A stretch of DNA of 64,000 nt. It comes from Porodaedalea pini (taxonomy: Eukaryota; Basidiomycota; Agaricomycetes; Hymenochaetales; Hymenochaetaceae). The notes beneath the pieces are model-generated. The model searched no databases. It saw nothing but the letters and a program-made list of their open reading frames with translations, and was not told where the DNA came from. The stretch lies in the NCBI GenBank assembly GCA_002794775.1, contig NBAY01000040.1:186001-250000 (forward strand). Direction: 5' to 3'. The position numbers and the translations under genes were made by a program. Below are positions 10,102 to 22,156 of this stretch, piece by piece; the first letter of the stretch is position 1; each line of letters opens with the position of its first letter.

Positions 10102-12373
10102 ATGGAAAATGTAGACAACACGTCCGACACTGTCAACACCAGCGCCCGACGTACCCAGCCTGAAGATGAAAGAGAAAGCCGCAACCGAAAGTCCGTCAGA
10201 CTGTTACCTCACCGGAACAACAGCTTACGAATATGTTCTCGCAGCCTAGACATCCTTAAAGCATATATTCAACGGCAGCGAGCGCTGCTTGAGCGCATCA
10301 AACAAGATGTTGACCATTTGCAGGCGTCAAAGCCAGCTTTGGACACCCATCCGAGCGACGCGCGAGGCCATATTCTACACAACGATAATAATGATAATCT
10401 TGAAAGGCGGGGTGAATTTGAAGGCGCAGGTAATGGAGGTGTTGGGAGACTGAGTGAATTAGTGAGCGATGTGTTTGGGGTTGGCGAGGCAACAATCACA
10501 AAGGACATTGATTGGGAACTGTTTAGAGAGCATGGTGAGCTTCGCTTTTTAAGTGTAATGGTACATGGCTCTTAGACGATGCAGAGGTTACGCCGCTGCA
10601 TTCGCTTCAGCCGTGGTCGCGGTCTTCAGTTCTTTCATCGGTCACACATCTGCACATGCCGCCTCCGCCTACACCAAGCACGCCAAGCTTAATCTCTCCA
10701 AAATCTTCGCTATGTTCCTTCGTGTCACTGGATTCTGTCTGTGACCAGAGCTTAAGACGGAAGGAGTCCGCTTGCCAGGCTCGTGTTCGGGAAATGCGAG
10801 CGAAAACCGTGGATCCTGCGCTCACAATTGCGACTCAGTTTCTGGCGACTTTGCCCCCAGACTCTGATGATGAGGGTGTGAAGAAAGCAAGAGCCAAGGA
10901 ATCACGCGAAGCTAAAGAGGCGCGGGCGAGGGAAGCAATGGAAGCACGGAGGGCTCGGGCGCAGAATGGGAAACCTGACACGAATTTGACATCCAACGGG
11001 CAAATCAAGAAGTCGGGAAATCGTAAGAAGAGTGAAGCGGCTATTGCGGCTGCCGCAATACGACCGCGGGGGCAAGGCGGGCGCTTCAAGAAAAAAGAAC
11101 AGGTGGTGAACGAGACATCGGCTCCACAAGTCCGAACAGCTAGCGCTTCCGGGTCTGCTTCGACGTCGGCAGCGTTCGCTCCTGGTCCATCGTTGTCCAC
11201 GCGGCAGCGTCGTTTCGCATCTAGCACTTCTTCTGCTGTCAGTTTGGACGAGGACTTTCATTCGCTCGAGGGCGGCCGACGTCAGCGCCCACGGAGGCCA
11301 TCCACGCGTTTCGGCTCAGTTGCACCGAGTGTTGCAAGTGTAATAAGTACGCGGAGTGCGAGCAGCGTGCCTGTAGGGGGAAACGGAAAGGCACCTATAG
11401 GTTGGCAGATACCCTCACCGGCAGTGCCGGGAGGTCCGCCGCGCGGCCGCCTCACGATTCGCATTCCAGCCCGTCCACCAATTAAAAGCACTGTTCGCAA
11501 TCGGTCAGGACATAGAGACAGACAGACTTCTGCTTCTACGTCTATGTCGGTCTCAGCATCGCTGGAAACTAGCGAGAGCACCAATACCAGTCTGACAGCC
11601 TCAGCTGAAGATGGAGGTGGAAACTTGGGCGGCAAACACTACGGACATGGGGCAGATGAGGGTGGGGCTGCGGCAGCTGAAGATGAACAACATTCTTCCA
11701 GTCCAGCAACGACGATGCGTTCCGCTTCGCAGACACGCTTCCTCAGTGTCAAGCAAGAGGAAGAAGAGCATGAAAATGGAATGGATATCGACAGCACTGC
11801 TGGTCTGGAGGCCGTTGAGCAGCGAAACACTCGTTTCAGGCAAGACTCAGAGAACGAGCCATTCCGAACTGCGCATCAGGTCAAGTATGAACCATCATCA
11901 CAAGCTGATTTAGTAAATTCGGACGAAGATGATCTGCATAGTGATGGTGGTGATTCTTTCGTCTGCGAATTGCTCCCCCCTATACCTGGCTCCTCGGCTT
12001 CTAGTTCATCTGCCAGCAAAGATGTGGCGAATGGTACTGTAAACGGCAGTGCTAATGGAAAGGCTTATACAAGCCGCGGTTCATCCCGTCGTGGTGACAA
12101 ATCATCGAAGACATTCAACGTGACATGGAGCGATGAAGAGCAGAGGGTACTAGATGCACTGCTTGAACAGTATCCCGATGGAACGAGAAATCGGTAGGTA
12201 ACCCACATATGTGTGGTGGCCAGGGTAGCTCTTTGGCTAAGCACTCTCTATTTTGTGTTAGGTGGGCACACATTTCGAGGGCGATGGGAGGTGCGCGTAC
12301 TCCGCGACAGGTCGCATCTCGCGTGCAGAAGTACTTCGCGAAAATGAAGAAGTGGGGTGTAGACATGGGCTAG
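10102..12373 (+). CDS. SANT/Myb-domain nuclear protein, ZZZ3-like C-terminus
   Basis: Three exons: 10102-10534, 10576-12193 and 12262-12373 (GT..AG, phases 1 and 2; all continue in frame). The N-terminus has a helical segment (LDILKAYIQRQRALLERIKQDV). The middle is a long Ser/Arg/Lys-rich low-complexity region with acidic patches. The C-terminus is a single SANT/Myb repeat split by intron 2: TFNVTWSDEEQRVLDALLEQ, then WAHISRAMGG, then RTPRQVASRVQKYFAKMKKW. This repeat, including the QVASRVQKYF signature, resembles the one in animal ZZZ3, a reader subunit of the ATAC acetyltransferase complex; no ZZ finger is present here. DNA/chromatin binding in the nucleus is likely; the complex it serves in a fungus is unknown. 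Confidence 0.8.
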
Positions 12374-15296
12374 GTCGAATAACATTCGCGCAGTCATAAC
12401 CTACACGATTCCTCGCGTTCTTTACCATCTCATTTTTGCCCTGCAGTCCTATCTTCTAGCATCTCCTGGAGATCAGCCAATTATCCCATACTTCCTCCGC
12501 ATCTCATGACTTCGTACAACAAATCCACACACGCTAGGCTCTCAATTATGATTGCTTTCATCTTCATCCCACCTTTGGCAATATGTTTATGCTTTCTATT
12601 ATCTTTGGCTCTTCTGCCTTGTCCAAAATTGCACTCCCCTTATTGTCTCTTGACGAAGTAATATTGAAACGCTGTTCTAATTTGCTCGAGGATCGGACTT
12701 ATTTTCTCCTAGATGTTTTCTCGTTTCTTTTTTGTATCCTTATCAAGAATGCTATGGTATAAGGTCGTAATAAGCCTCCCGACATCAATACCTGAAGGCA
12801 CATTCAGATGAAATACTTGCTGTGAAGGGCCACTCGACATTCTCAGACCTTCCAAGTGGCATCTGCGCAACAGAACTTAGCAAATCACAAGCTCTGATTC
12901 ATTCATCGCATTTGTACGAAGAAGATATGGTGCTTGTGAAGGTGTAGAAAAGAAGGTTACATGCTTACGGTTTTAGACGAGCTGGGTGTTGAGTTGTTTG
13001 AGTCGCGTGTAAGTATTTTGACTGTGCCTTCTCACTGCGGTCGGCAATTCTGCCAGTGAGGCTCTCACCCCCACCCTCCTCCCGAAATACCCTCTATTGG
13101 TGATATTACATACACACAGATATGCCAAGTATATTGAGAGGTGTAAAGGAGACAATACGACGTACTTGGAACACGAAAAGCGTATAGAAACTACGTTGAT
13201 AGCTTGCATTCGCGCACATGAAGATTCAAAACAAACAGCAGACCAGTACTACATAGTGATGGAAGGGATGTATGGTATCTGGAGAGCGGGTGCTAAACTA
13301 TATGTAAATTCCGCTTTTCTCGAACATCGTCAGGAGCAATTCTATGTTTCGTTCATCAACCCGATATCGCGAGGCTAACTCGGAGGATTGGGGCAGAGAT
13401 TCTGTAGTGCTGCGAGGTTCGGCGTAATCGCCCCTTACGAGTTTTTAAATGAATCAGTCGGAGATTGGGGCTTCCCGTACACATCAGCCTAGCAATGTCA
13501 TGTACGAGGATGTCAAGAACGTCGAAGCTAATGATGTCGAAGTCTGTGTCGGCGAAACGCTTGCATGGCATGTGCTTCCCAGCTATTTCCATGAAATGCT
13601 TTACACTCTTCCTTAGGATGCATCGATCGTAGCTATAGACTCGTCGGTTAGCATGTTTCTTCGGATTATAACTTTTCTCAATTTTAAGATGCAGACGAAC
13701 GACTGTCTTGATTAGCAGGAAGGAATTCTTCCTACTAGTTCGTTCAGAGGAATAGACACAGGTGCGCATAGCTTGATGTATTTCACCGGTTCTCGCATGT
13801 TATGGGAAGGTACAGATGTTGATGATAGTCCAAAAGGGAAGGGAGGGAAACAGACATAGCTGGTAAATTTACTAGATGCCAATGCCGAAAACGCGACTCC
13901 TCGCATAAATCCTCCATGATCTACCACAAGTTTCTACCAAGGCTGCGATAAAAAAACACCAGTCAGAAATCGAATAATGCACTTCAAGAGGAGGTAAATT
14001 ATAAATGGATAAGCAAGTTCAGAGCAATAGAAGTAGGACTCATCAAGCGACTGATGAAAGCCGTATGACTGTTGAGCTTGAATAAGAAATTATTCATCAT
14101 GGAGAAGAAAGGATGGTGAAGAAAACAACTGAGAAGAGGTATCAAGGCTCACAACACCTGACCATCTATTTAGTCCCATCAGATCCGATTTGAGGACCCT
14201 GCTAACAATGTGAAGGATGGATGGAGGCGGAGGTAGAGAAAGTGGAGGAAGAACGGAAATTTTCAGTCGCGACGCAGTGAGAGCTCATCACTAAACACGC
14301 ATTTTTCTGATCGTGAAAATTTGGACTCCGACGCGCGCTCAACCGCGTCGTTGTCGGTTGAGATTCAAACGCACGCAGACCTTTCGCAACCAGTATAAGA
14401 CACGTAGCACGCTAATTACTGTAAATCTCTTATGTGTATTTTAGTAGATACGTTGTACTACATATATGTGCACGCTATCACCATATCCAGAAATCTGTTG
14501 TATTTTGAACCTTGGGCATTGGAAACTTACACGAGTGATCGTTTCTGGATACAAAGTCTCAGCTTTGTATATATGTCTTTGAATACAAGCTTCGAATTAT
14601 ATAGCTGAGATACCTCCTCTGTCTTGCTACCTTGTCTGCAATGTGGCAACGCAGATTCCAGCTTCAGTCCATGATTACTACAGTGAAAAGGCCCGAAAAA
14701 ACATAGCGCTCGTCGACTCAAGTTAGTATCTTACGGATATTTCAACGTTGTATTTTGCCTAACTTCTCTTACAAAACTTCGTGAGCATCGCGACCCACTG
14801 GGCCACAGCAATACACGCAGTATTCGCGTGTTACGGTTATCCTAACAACATACGGATCGCATTCAAGTTGTACTCGCTCGTATGAGAAAGGTGAAAAAAG
14901 AATGCCATGGACACTGATTTAGCTTTTTCGTGGAGGAGGTCGTCACACTGTGAACCTAATCACCTTCTCTTGCAATTACATTGACGAGCTGTAAATGTTT
15001 TGCTTGACGAACTGCCATACATGTAATAGAGACAAGACGAGCAAGCTTAAGCAGGTCCTATTCGGCAATAAGGAAGTGCAGCTGTTGTTTATTGGTGACG
15101 TACACAGTACATTGTACAGGCGTAAAAGAAATATTAACGGTATGCACAGCCGAGGACGGAGCCTCTTAGGACGGGTAAATATTTTAGTTTATTAATGATG
15201 ATAGAGGATATGATGGACACAATAAACATTTCAAAAGCGAGAAGTCCGGTACTTAGAGGGAAATAAACAGACAAAGAGAGAGATGATGATTAATGG
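12374..15296. other. 2.9-kb intergenic stretch, no confident gene
   Basis: Contains 3' UTR-like AT-rich sequence, then short open frames on both strands. On the minus strand, 13927-13356 reads in overlapping frames as fragments with an LRR-like flavour (DFDIISFDVLDILVHDIARL) and may be a decayed gene. A conserved 70-bp element lies at 14029-14100. CAACCG..CGGTTG around 14352-14372 forms a short hairpin. Nothing else recognised. Confidence 0.5.
14029..14100 (+). repeat. Dispersed conserved element, copy A
   Basis: Matches, in inverted orientation, 30262-30334. Shared core: AGAAGTARGACTCATCAAGCG, then GATGA, then TATGACTGTTGAGCTTGAAT. Copy A begins with TCATCA..TGATGA, which could pair into a small hairpin. 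Both copies are outside recognised exons. Confidence 0.6.
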
Positions 15297-16849
15297 CTAT
15301 GCCTCTACGCGGCGCTCGCAACCATCGCGTCCTGGGCCGGAGCAGCGTCCACAGATAGAGGCAGATCCAGACCCGGCAAGGAACCCAAGCGCACCGAGCA
15401 ACACAGCCCATGCGACGTCAATTGCACCCCAGAATGCCAGGTCGCACACGCCGAGAGCGCGCGCGTTCGCGGCAAGTGCCTGTGTGAGGCGTGTTCGAGA
15501 GAGGATTGCGGCTGCTGCGCTGGCAGCTCCGCCTGTGTCGCCCTTGTTGACGGGGTTGAGGTACCCGAGTGCGAGGAGGCGCGACATGTGCATAAGGCGG
15601 GACGTTAGGCGTGCGCTGCGCGAGGTGGAACTGGAGGCGGAGCTGGGGGAGGAGGGGGAGGAGGGAAAGTCGGAGGAGAATGAGGGAGAAGGGAGGTCGG
15701 AGAGAGGCGAAAAGAGCTGTGAGAAGATTGACTCCGTAAAGAGGGATGATTGAGAATGCGTGCGGGTCCGGGTTTGTGAGGTGGAATCGGGAGCCGGAAC
15801 CGGAGCCGGATAGAGCGGGATGCCGAGGAGTGCTTTAACGAGGTTATCGTATCGCTGCGAGTATAAGATGGCAAGGAGCATGCCGAGCGTGCGCGGAGAT
15901 GGGACACGTAGGACCACTACAGGAAGAGTGAGGTCCACCGTACTGCCTGAGTCCAAGTCGGGATCGAAGTCAGATGGGAGCTGAAGCGAGGGGTCCGAGG
16001 GTGAGAACGGCGTAACCAGCGGGGCGTAGACGGCAAGCATCAGCGCGTGGATCGGGGTGTAGTGCGCAGAGGGACGGGGAGCATTCAACGTTGAAGAAGT
16101 AGAGGGCGAGGGATTGTCGGCGAGATCGCGCCCACCCGGCAGGCTCGAGCGCACAGCAAGCAGATGCGTGGGGAGGTCGGCGTGTGCATGTGTGACGCGT
16201 ATGCGCGCGGACGTCGGGAAGTATTGGGGTCCGTGCGGTTTGTGCAGAGATAGGATTGACGTATTTTTTAGTGCGGCGTACATCCTACATCGAAGAAAAA
16301 TATTTGTTAGCATAACGACATAGTGACATCGTGAGTAAAAGAACGAGTGAAGAGTGAACCGGGCGAAGGAGAAAAGCGAGGAGCGGAGGAGAGGAATACA
16401 GAAGAAGCAGAGGGAAGCAGTCGAACAGCCGGAGAGAGTACGCACTCTTCGCCCCTCAGTTCCATACAGTCTTTGATGTACTCGACATTTGTGTCTACAA
16501 GCCCAGGGTCGACCGCTGCAAGTGCCTCGGTGCACGGCATGCGGAATGGCGCTCGCGAGAGCTGGCGAGGGAGCGTAGTACCGCTAAATGTTGGGATTGA
16601 GTTCGCCGCATTCCACGGGTCTGTCATCGCCAGCGATGACGCTTCGCCCATTTCCCAATCCTGCCCCGTACGGACATTCCGCAGGGCGCGCTGACGGTCG
16701 CGCAGCTGCTGCTGCTTCAGTCGGTCCGAGAGGGCCTGAGTCGACGGTGGCGGGCGAGACACACGCTTCCTTGTATGCGCGGTCGGGTTGTTCTCCGTCG
16801 GAGACGACACGCGGCGCGCAGCGCCAGATGTGTTGGACGAGGATGCCAT
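15297..16849 (-). CDS. Clampless1 (Clp1)-like protein, candidate
   Basis: Two exons, 16446-16849 and 15297-16284, joined at GA|G (Glu) across a 161-nt GT..AG intron; 463 residues, uninterrupted. N-terminal 60 residues are basic and disordered. A conserved-looking block spans residues ~70-160 (MTDPWNAANSIPTFSGTTLP, APFRMPCTEALAAVDPGLVD, VEYIKDCMELRGEEMYAAL), followed by a BTB-like run (LPTHLLAVRSSLPGG, MLLAILYSQRYDNLVKALLG). A Ser-rich insert separates this from a final hydrophobic segment (AIDVAWAVLLGALGFLAG) that could be a membrane helix. From memory the block resembles basidiomycete Clp1, which is needed for clamp cell formation downstream of mating-type genes; this assignment is tentative. 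The coding sequence is GC-rich and looks functional. Confidence 0.5.
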
Positions 16850-18014
16850 CGTTGCGCTTGATGAAAATTGAAGTCGACGTTGAAGGTGAGTGTACTTGTG
16901 CGCTCGTATATCTATGGGACTTGAGAGAATGCTGGTGAGGCGTGGCGTGAAGGCGTGAAAATAAGTAGACGTCAGAAAGATGAGGACGGGGAAACGATCG
17001 TTTTGGCTGAAGGAATGTGCTCAAAACAGTCGTCCATGCCTTGCGCGAAGTGATCGTCGGTCGCCAACACAACATTGCCATATAGAGCAGTTTTCTTGGT
17101 CAGCCATAGAGTTGCAAAGCAGAGCGGACATAGAGAAAACAAAGGGAAGGTATGTGGACTCTGGAGTACTGCGAGATAGAACTGAAGGCGTTGTTCTTGC
17201 GGACTGGTGGAAAAGTTGCTTGTTCGAATGCAGGAGTGTACTGGCCCGAGTGCGAATTAAGAATGACAGGCAGGCCTCATCGGTAGAAATAACCCTTCAG
17301 GCTCTTGCATAAATTACAACGTCCTCAATATTCGAACAAGCAATCAATTAATCCTTCAGTCCCACAGCGCAGAGAAGCAGGTATGAACCCAGAGTCGAGC
17401 CCGAGGCCAAAGAAGTATACAACAATAGCATTAGATGACGAGCTCCACAAAGACGGGTTTCTTTAGAACAGAGCAGGTTTGCAACAAAAGCAAGAATGAT
17501 TGCAGAGCGAGCAAAACCTTGGAGTTCCCTCTCAGTGTATTCTCCCTTCAGAAAGAATGGCGTCCACAGGTTGCGGAACTATGCATACAAAGCTTGAAGC
17601 TGGGTGAATTGAACTGTGGATAGGTGTCCAGTGTTGCTCATTGGCATAATTTCCTTGGTTATGAGCCATCAAAGGGCCCCCTTGAGCAGTAGTTTCCTTG
17701 GACGCAAGAGAACATGGTGGTTAAAAATTAAGAGCATGAGCGGCTCCGTTGACTCAAAGTGGCTCATCTTCCAAAACGGGAATAAACTATAAACAGGCGC
17801 AAGCACGTGAGTGCCTACGCGCTCACGTGCGCCTCTGTTGTGGCTCGCTTCAATTCCGAACATAGCCGCAAATACAACTTGTGCCGAACGCTAGTGGCCA
17901 CACGACGCGTCCAACGACCTCGACGCTGTCTGGCACCCGACGCGCCTCTAAATTTATCAAGAATACATACAAGTACAAGATAAGGCAACTACAACACGGC
18001 GCGTCGGGGATTCG
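16850..18014. other. Divergent intergenic region between the Clp1-like and SAP genes
   Basis: About 1.1 kb shared as upstream region of two divergently transcribed genes. Short open frames (for example 16980-17312 plus) show no conserved motif. No TATA box or RNA gene is clear. Confidence 0.5.
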
Positions 18015-21000
18015 ATGTCGACGACCGACATCCTGTTCAACTCGCCTGCGCTGCACTCGCTCAAACGCGCCCAGCTCGTTCAGCTCTGCAAGAGGCACAA
18101 CGTCAAGGCCATTGGAAAGAACACCGAGCTCATCGCGCGTCTCAAGGAACATGCACGCGGACTGCCCTCCAACACGCCGCTGAGTGTTGCGGTGCGTTCT
18201 GAGAGCTTCGGAGACGGGAGTGTGGCCACAGATATCAGTGATGAGGATGGTATCGAGGAGCAACTTACTTCGCCCGATAAGGAACGTCCAAGTCAAGTGT
18301 GGGAAATTGTGTCGGGGGATGTATCCGAGCCTAGGGAAGAGGCGCAACAGCGTGGTTCTATAGACTCAAAGAGGAGCGCTGGAACGCGCAGCCAGGCTAG
18401 CGAGTTCGGTTCCATCGCGAGTTCTAAGTGTGCGTTTATGACTTTTTTCTTCAAGCTTCTATGCTAATTAAAGTTGATTTGATTCTACAGCGACAATATT
18501 CAGATCTCTAGCGAGCTCAATCGGACTAAAACGTTCTTCATCCACCAACTCCAACTTGACGGCCGGAGAGAATAGCGACTCACTCGGACCAACTACATAC
18601 AAGAAAGACAAAGACTCAATGAAGCGCGGCTCGTCCGGCTCTCCCAAACCACGCAGCGCGTTCTCCTCGTTACTGAGCCGCAGCAGGAGCAACTCGCACG
18701 AATCCCAATCAAAGGCAGATACACGCGACTCATTGATAACACACGCTATACCCTACAACGAAATTCCTGTACCGTCAGCCTCTCGCCGTCCCCTCGTCGA
18801 GCCGTTCGCATTCTCGTATGCCGGAGCCGAGGACACTTCGCTCGTCTCTGATGTGTCAATGGCGTCTATTGACCGACCCGTTCCTGGGGTAGGCCCCTGC
18901 TCGAGCGTCAATGCCAGCGAGAGCGATGGCACTGGTACGATTCGTTTAATCACGAGCACGAACAATCCGCCCGAGGATGAAGATGCACCGAAGCTAACGC
19001 CTGTGATACCCGCATTTGACCTTGTTCCTCCGACTCCGGGAAATACTGGTCTGCACCGCTGGCCCATGTCGACAACTCCCGAGGCCAATCGGTCTTTGTA
19101 CCCCACTCTGAACTCAGATGACATGAACATGGATCCGGATGCTCTAACCTCTCCGTCAAAGGATCCGTCAAAGGGAAAGGACAAGTCTCTTCCCGCTCTG
19201 CCTCCGCGGGAGCTCTCTCCCACTCCCAAAGAACTCTTCGTATTCGGCTCGCCAAATCCGCGGCACTCGACGGCAGCGACGGACTTTTCGCATGCCGCGT
19301 CGAGTGTGCTCGCGGAGATGAACGCGCGCCTCGGAGCCGCGGGCGGCCGTGCGATCGGCGCAGATGTCTTGGTGCATGCTCCGCGCACAAAGCTTGCTGT
19401 GGATGAGTTACTGACGTACGAGTTTGGTGGGGCACGTGCTAATAAGGAGGGAGAAGGCACTGGTACGCACAGGGAAGGGAGTATGAGTTCGAAGTTCGAC
19501 CGCGCACATGAGAAGGTGTTCAGTCGCATGGAAGGGATTGATACGCACTATGCGGCAAAGCGCGGTATGAAGGATAAAGAGCAGAAAGGAAAGGAGAAAG
19601 AGAAGCTCGAGCCATTGCCGGACAACCGCAAGCGCAAGCAAAGCACGCTTGACGTCGCCAAGGCCTCCGTGCCCGCAGCGGCGAAGAACAAAAGCGCAGG
19701 TGTGCGTGTGATTAGCAATGGAGCACGCAAGAAGATGACGGGAGGAGTAGCTATCCCTGGGGCATTCGAGGACGACGACATGACTGTCGAAGAGCTCGTT
19801 AGTTCTGTCGAGGCTGGAGAACAAGACGAAGACGAAGAGCATGAAAGAGGCGCGAAGCGCGCTTGCGTCGCGGAACCGACGGCGGATGGCAGTGGGGAGA
19901 CGCGTCGCGTGTCTATCGCCCCTAAAGTACGTAAAGGCATCAGTGAAGACGAAGACGATATGGATGAGGTGAAGAAGCGCAAACAGAACGAGGCGGTCAA
20001 GCGCCGCCTTGAGCTCAATAAGGCTCGCAGACGAAGCAGTCGCGGTCGTCCTAGCGTGGGACCTCGCACGCCTGGTCGTATGTTTCTATTTTCTTTTCTC
20101 TTGGTTTTTCTCGTTGACGTTTACAATCTTGTCCTTGGCTTTATTCAGACAAACAGAAGACCGCACGCTTTGGCTTTCTTGCATCAGCAAAGTCCTTGGT
20201 TAAGGCTGTCTGGAATCGTGGTGGGACTTCTGCAACCTCGAAGACCAAACCTGTCCCGACGGTGCAGACAAGGAATACTTCTGCTCAGACGCCTGCGACA
20301 GGCCCATCGTATACGAAAGCCACTGCGTCTAGCTCGAGCAAATCCCTTGAGCAAGAAGCCAAGCCAGTGCCTGCTATCGGTGTGAAGCCTCCGACCTCCC
20401 GTGTGTCGGTCGTGCGCAGCACCAGTATAGGATCTGGCGGACTTCGCCCCAAAGCTAGCACTTCGCAATCGCGATCGGCGTCTGGTTCTGGACTGGATAC
20501 AGTTACCGAGGGCGGGAACGCTCCAGTAACGTCTGTTCCGCAGCCTCAGAATACTCAGGCTTCGGGCCCGGTACCTGAGAGTACGCTCCCGCGTAAGCCT
20601 TCTACCTTGGCTTCAGTGGTGCGGAACCCCAGCGGAAGTGGTGAGCCTGCCGCTGCTGTGGGCCGCTCGTCAAGACTTCTCGCGCCGACAGCAAGTTCGC
20701 TTGCGAAGGTGAACGCTTCGCCAACCAAGGCTGCTGCGATGTCAAGCACCAACACGAATGGCATTCTGCAGCGCTCGAAGATCCCAAGCGCACGCGCACG
20801 CGCATCTATTATCTCACCCTCTAAGATCCCGGTGTTTTCGCCTCCACATAGGAAGAACCAAAGTATAGTGCCTGGCTCTGGTATTGGCAAAAGTATCTTC
20901 GGCTCTCCGCTCGTGCTCCCGTCGAGCCCACAGGCGCGCTTTGCAGCAGAGAAAGGCCATGACATCAATCCGATCACAGGCGCGATCTCGCCGCAGAGGC

Positions 21001-21506
21001 GCATGCCGTTCTCCAATGCGAACGGACAAACGCAGAGCCTTATGGGTGCTGCTTCTGGCTTCGCTGCGAAGGCGGGTGCGGATGAAGCAAAGGGCCGGAA
21101 CGAGCCCGTTCAGACGAACAACGGGCCGGGGGTCCTGCGCAAGCCACGTATCTCGCGTTCGAAAGTCATTGCAAGACTCGGCGCACACCGTGAAAGGACT
21201 GCGTCTAATACCGCTAGTCCCCGTGTGCCGCGCAGTCCAGCTAAAGCAAGCGTACGCTCAGGCATAGGTGCAAGCGGAAGTGGAGTTGGGAACAAAGGCC
21301 CCGCGACACCGAAAGTGCGCTCGAGCGCAGGCGTTGCGGCGCGCCGCAGTCTCGGAGGTCCGAAGACTCGCGATAGCGGTGCGAGTGGCGTGATCATGAG
21401 CGCGAAGAAGCGCGCGAGAGCGACTGAATATGCGAGAAGGCGGAGCGCGAAGGTACCTGGACCGGACTTTACAAAGGGCGCGGATGGCATGGACGTGGAT
21501 GGTTGA
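18015..21506 (+). CDS. SAP-domain protein, large disordered chromatin/spindle-type protein
   Basis: Three exons: 18015-18429, 18491-20077 and 20149-21506, with good donors (GTGCGT, GTATGT) and CAG acceptors, all in frame; about 1,119 residues. The N-terminus is a SAP helix-extension-helix (LHSLKRAQLVQLCKRHNVKA, GKNTELIARLKEHA, residues ~12-50), a fold that binds AT-rich DNA. The rest is mostly disordered, Ser/Pro/Arg-rich, with an acidic patch around 19790-19850 and a basic block KRKQNEAVKRRLELNKARRR. The RFGFLASAKSLVKAVWNRGG segment after intron 2 looks conserved. N-terminal SAP plus basic tail recalls NuSAP-type microtubule-binding proteins, but no orthology can be claimed. Nuclear location likely. 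Confidence 0.75.
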
Positions 21507-22156
21507 GCTGATCCAGTTTCACTTGGCTTCTCAACGTTTATCCTCCTAGTCTTGCCTCCAAACACACTCTCAAATATCCTTTCTTGCCAATTTCTCTTCC
21601 ACAGGCTCTAACCTACATTAAAGCCACCACAATTTTCTAAGAATACGACGCATCTGATTACCGCCTGGCGCATCGAACGTCTTCCCTTCAACACGCGCTC
21701 TCTCTCTTGGGGAAAGAAACAACTTGGTTATGATGATCTGTACTGCCTCGCTATATCGACAATTCCTCTTGCTTTGTTCAGAGTTACTTCCCGCGTCACT
21801 CCTTCCTGTTCCTCGCCACCCATTTCCTTTATTTAATGACCCGACCCAAGCACAGATTCTATCCCATTTTCTATTTGTGTTAGGTGTGGTCTGTTCATAC
21901 GATGACCGATGAGCTTGACGCTGTTTATGATTTGTATACGTGCATAGATGTACGCTAAACGCATATAAAGATTTTGTTCATGACGAAAACGGAATTGTTG
22001 GACAGGAGCTATGAGATACATGCCGATAAGCAAAACGAGTTGTGCTATGCGAGAACAAACCAAGGGGAAAAAAACCCGAGAATGCGTTACTAGACAATAA
22101 CCACTTCATACAGAAAGACGATGTACATAGTCCCACCATGCCTTTTGACTAAAGCC
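21507..22156. other. Convergent 3' region
   Basis: 650 bp between two converging genes (SAP + and coiled-coil -). Pyrimidine-rich then AT-rich; no gene seen. Confidence 0.6.

Noticed and set aside
13356..13927. Minus-strand frames with LRR-like text
   Set aside because: Frames overlap without a good splice and no family was recognised; kept only as possible decayed gene.
14341..14375. CAACCG..CGGTTG hairpin with a GGTTGAGATTCAAAC tail resembling a tRNA T-arm
   Set aside because: No matching acceptor, D-arm or anticodon arm in the flanks, so not a tRNA.
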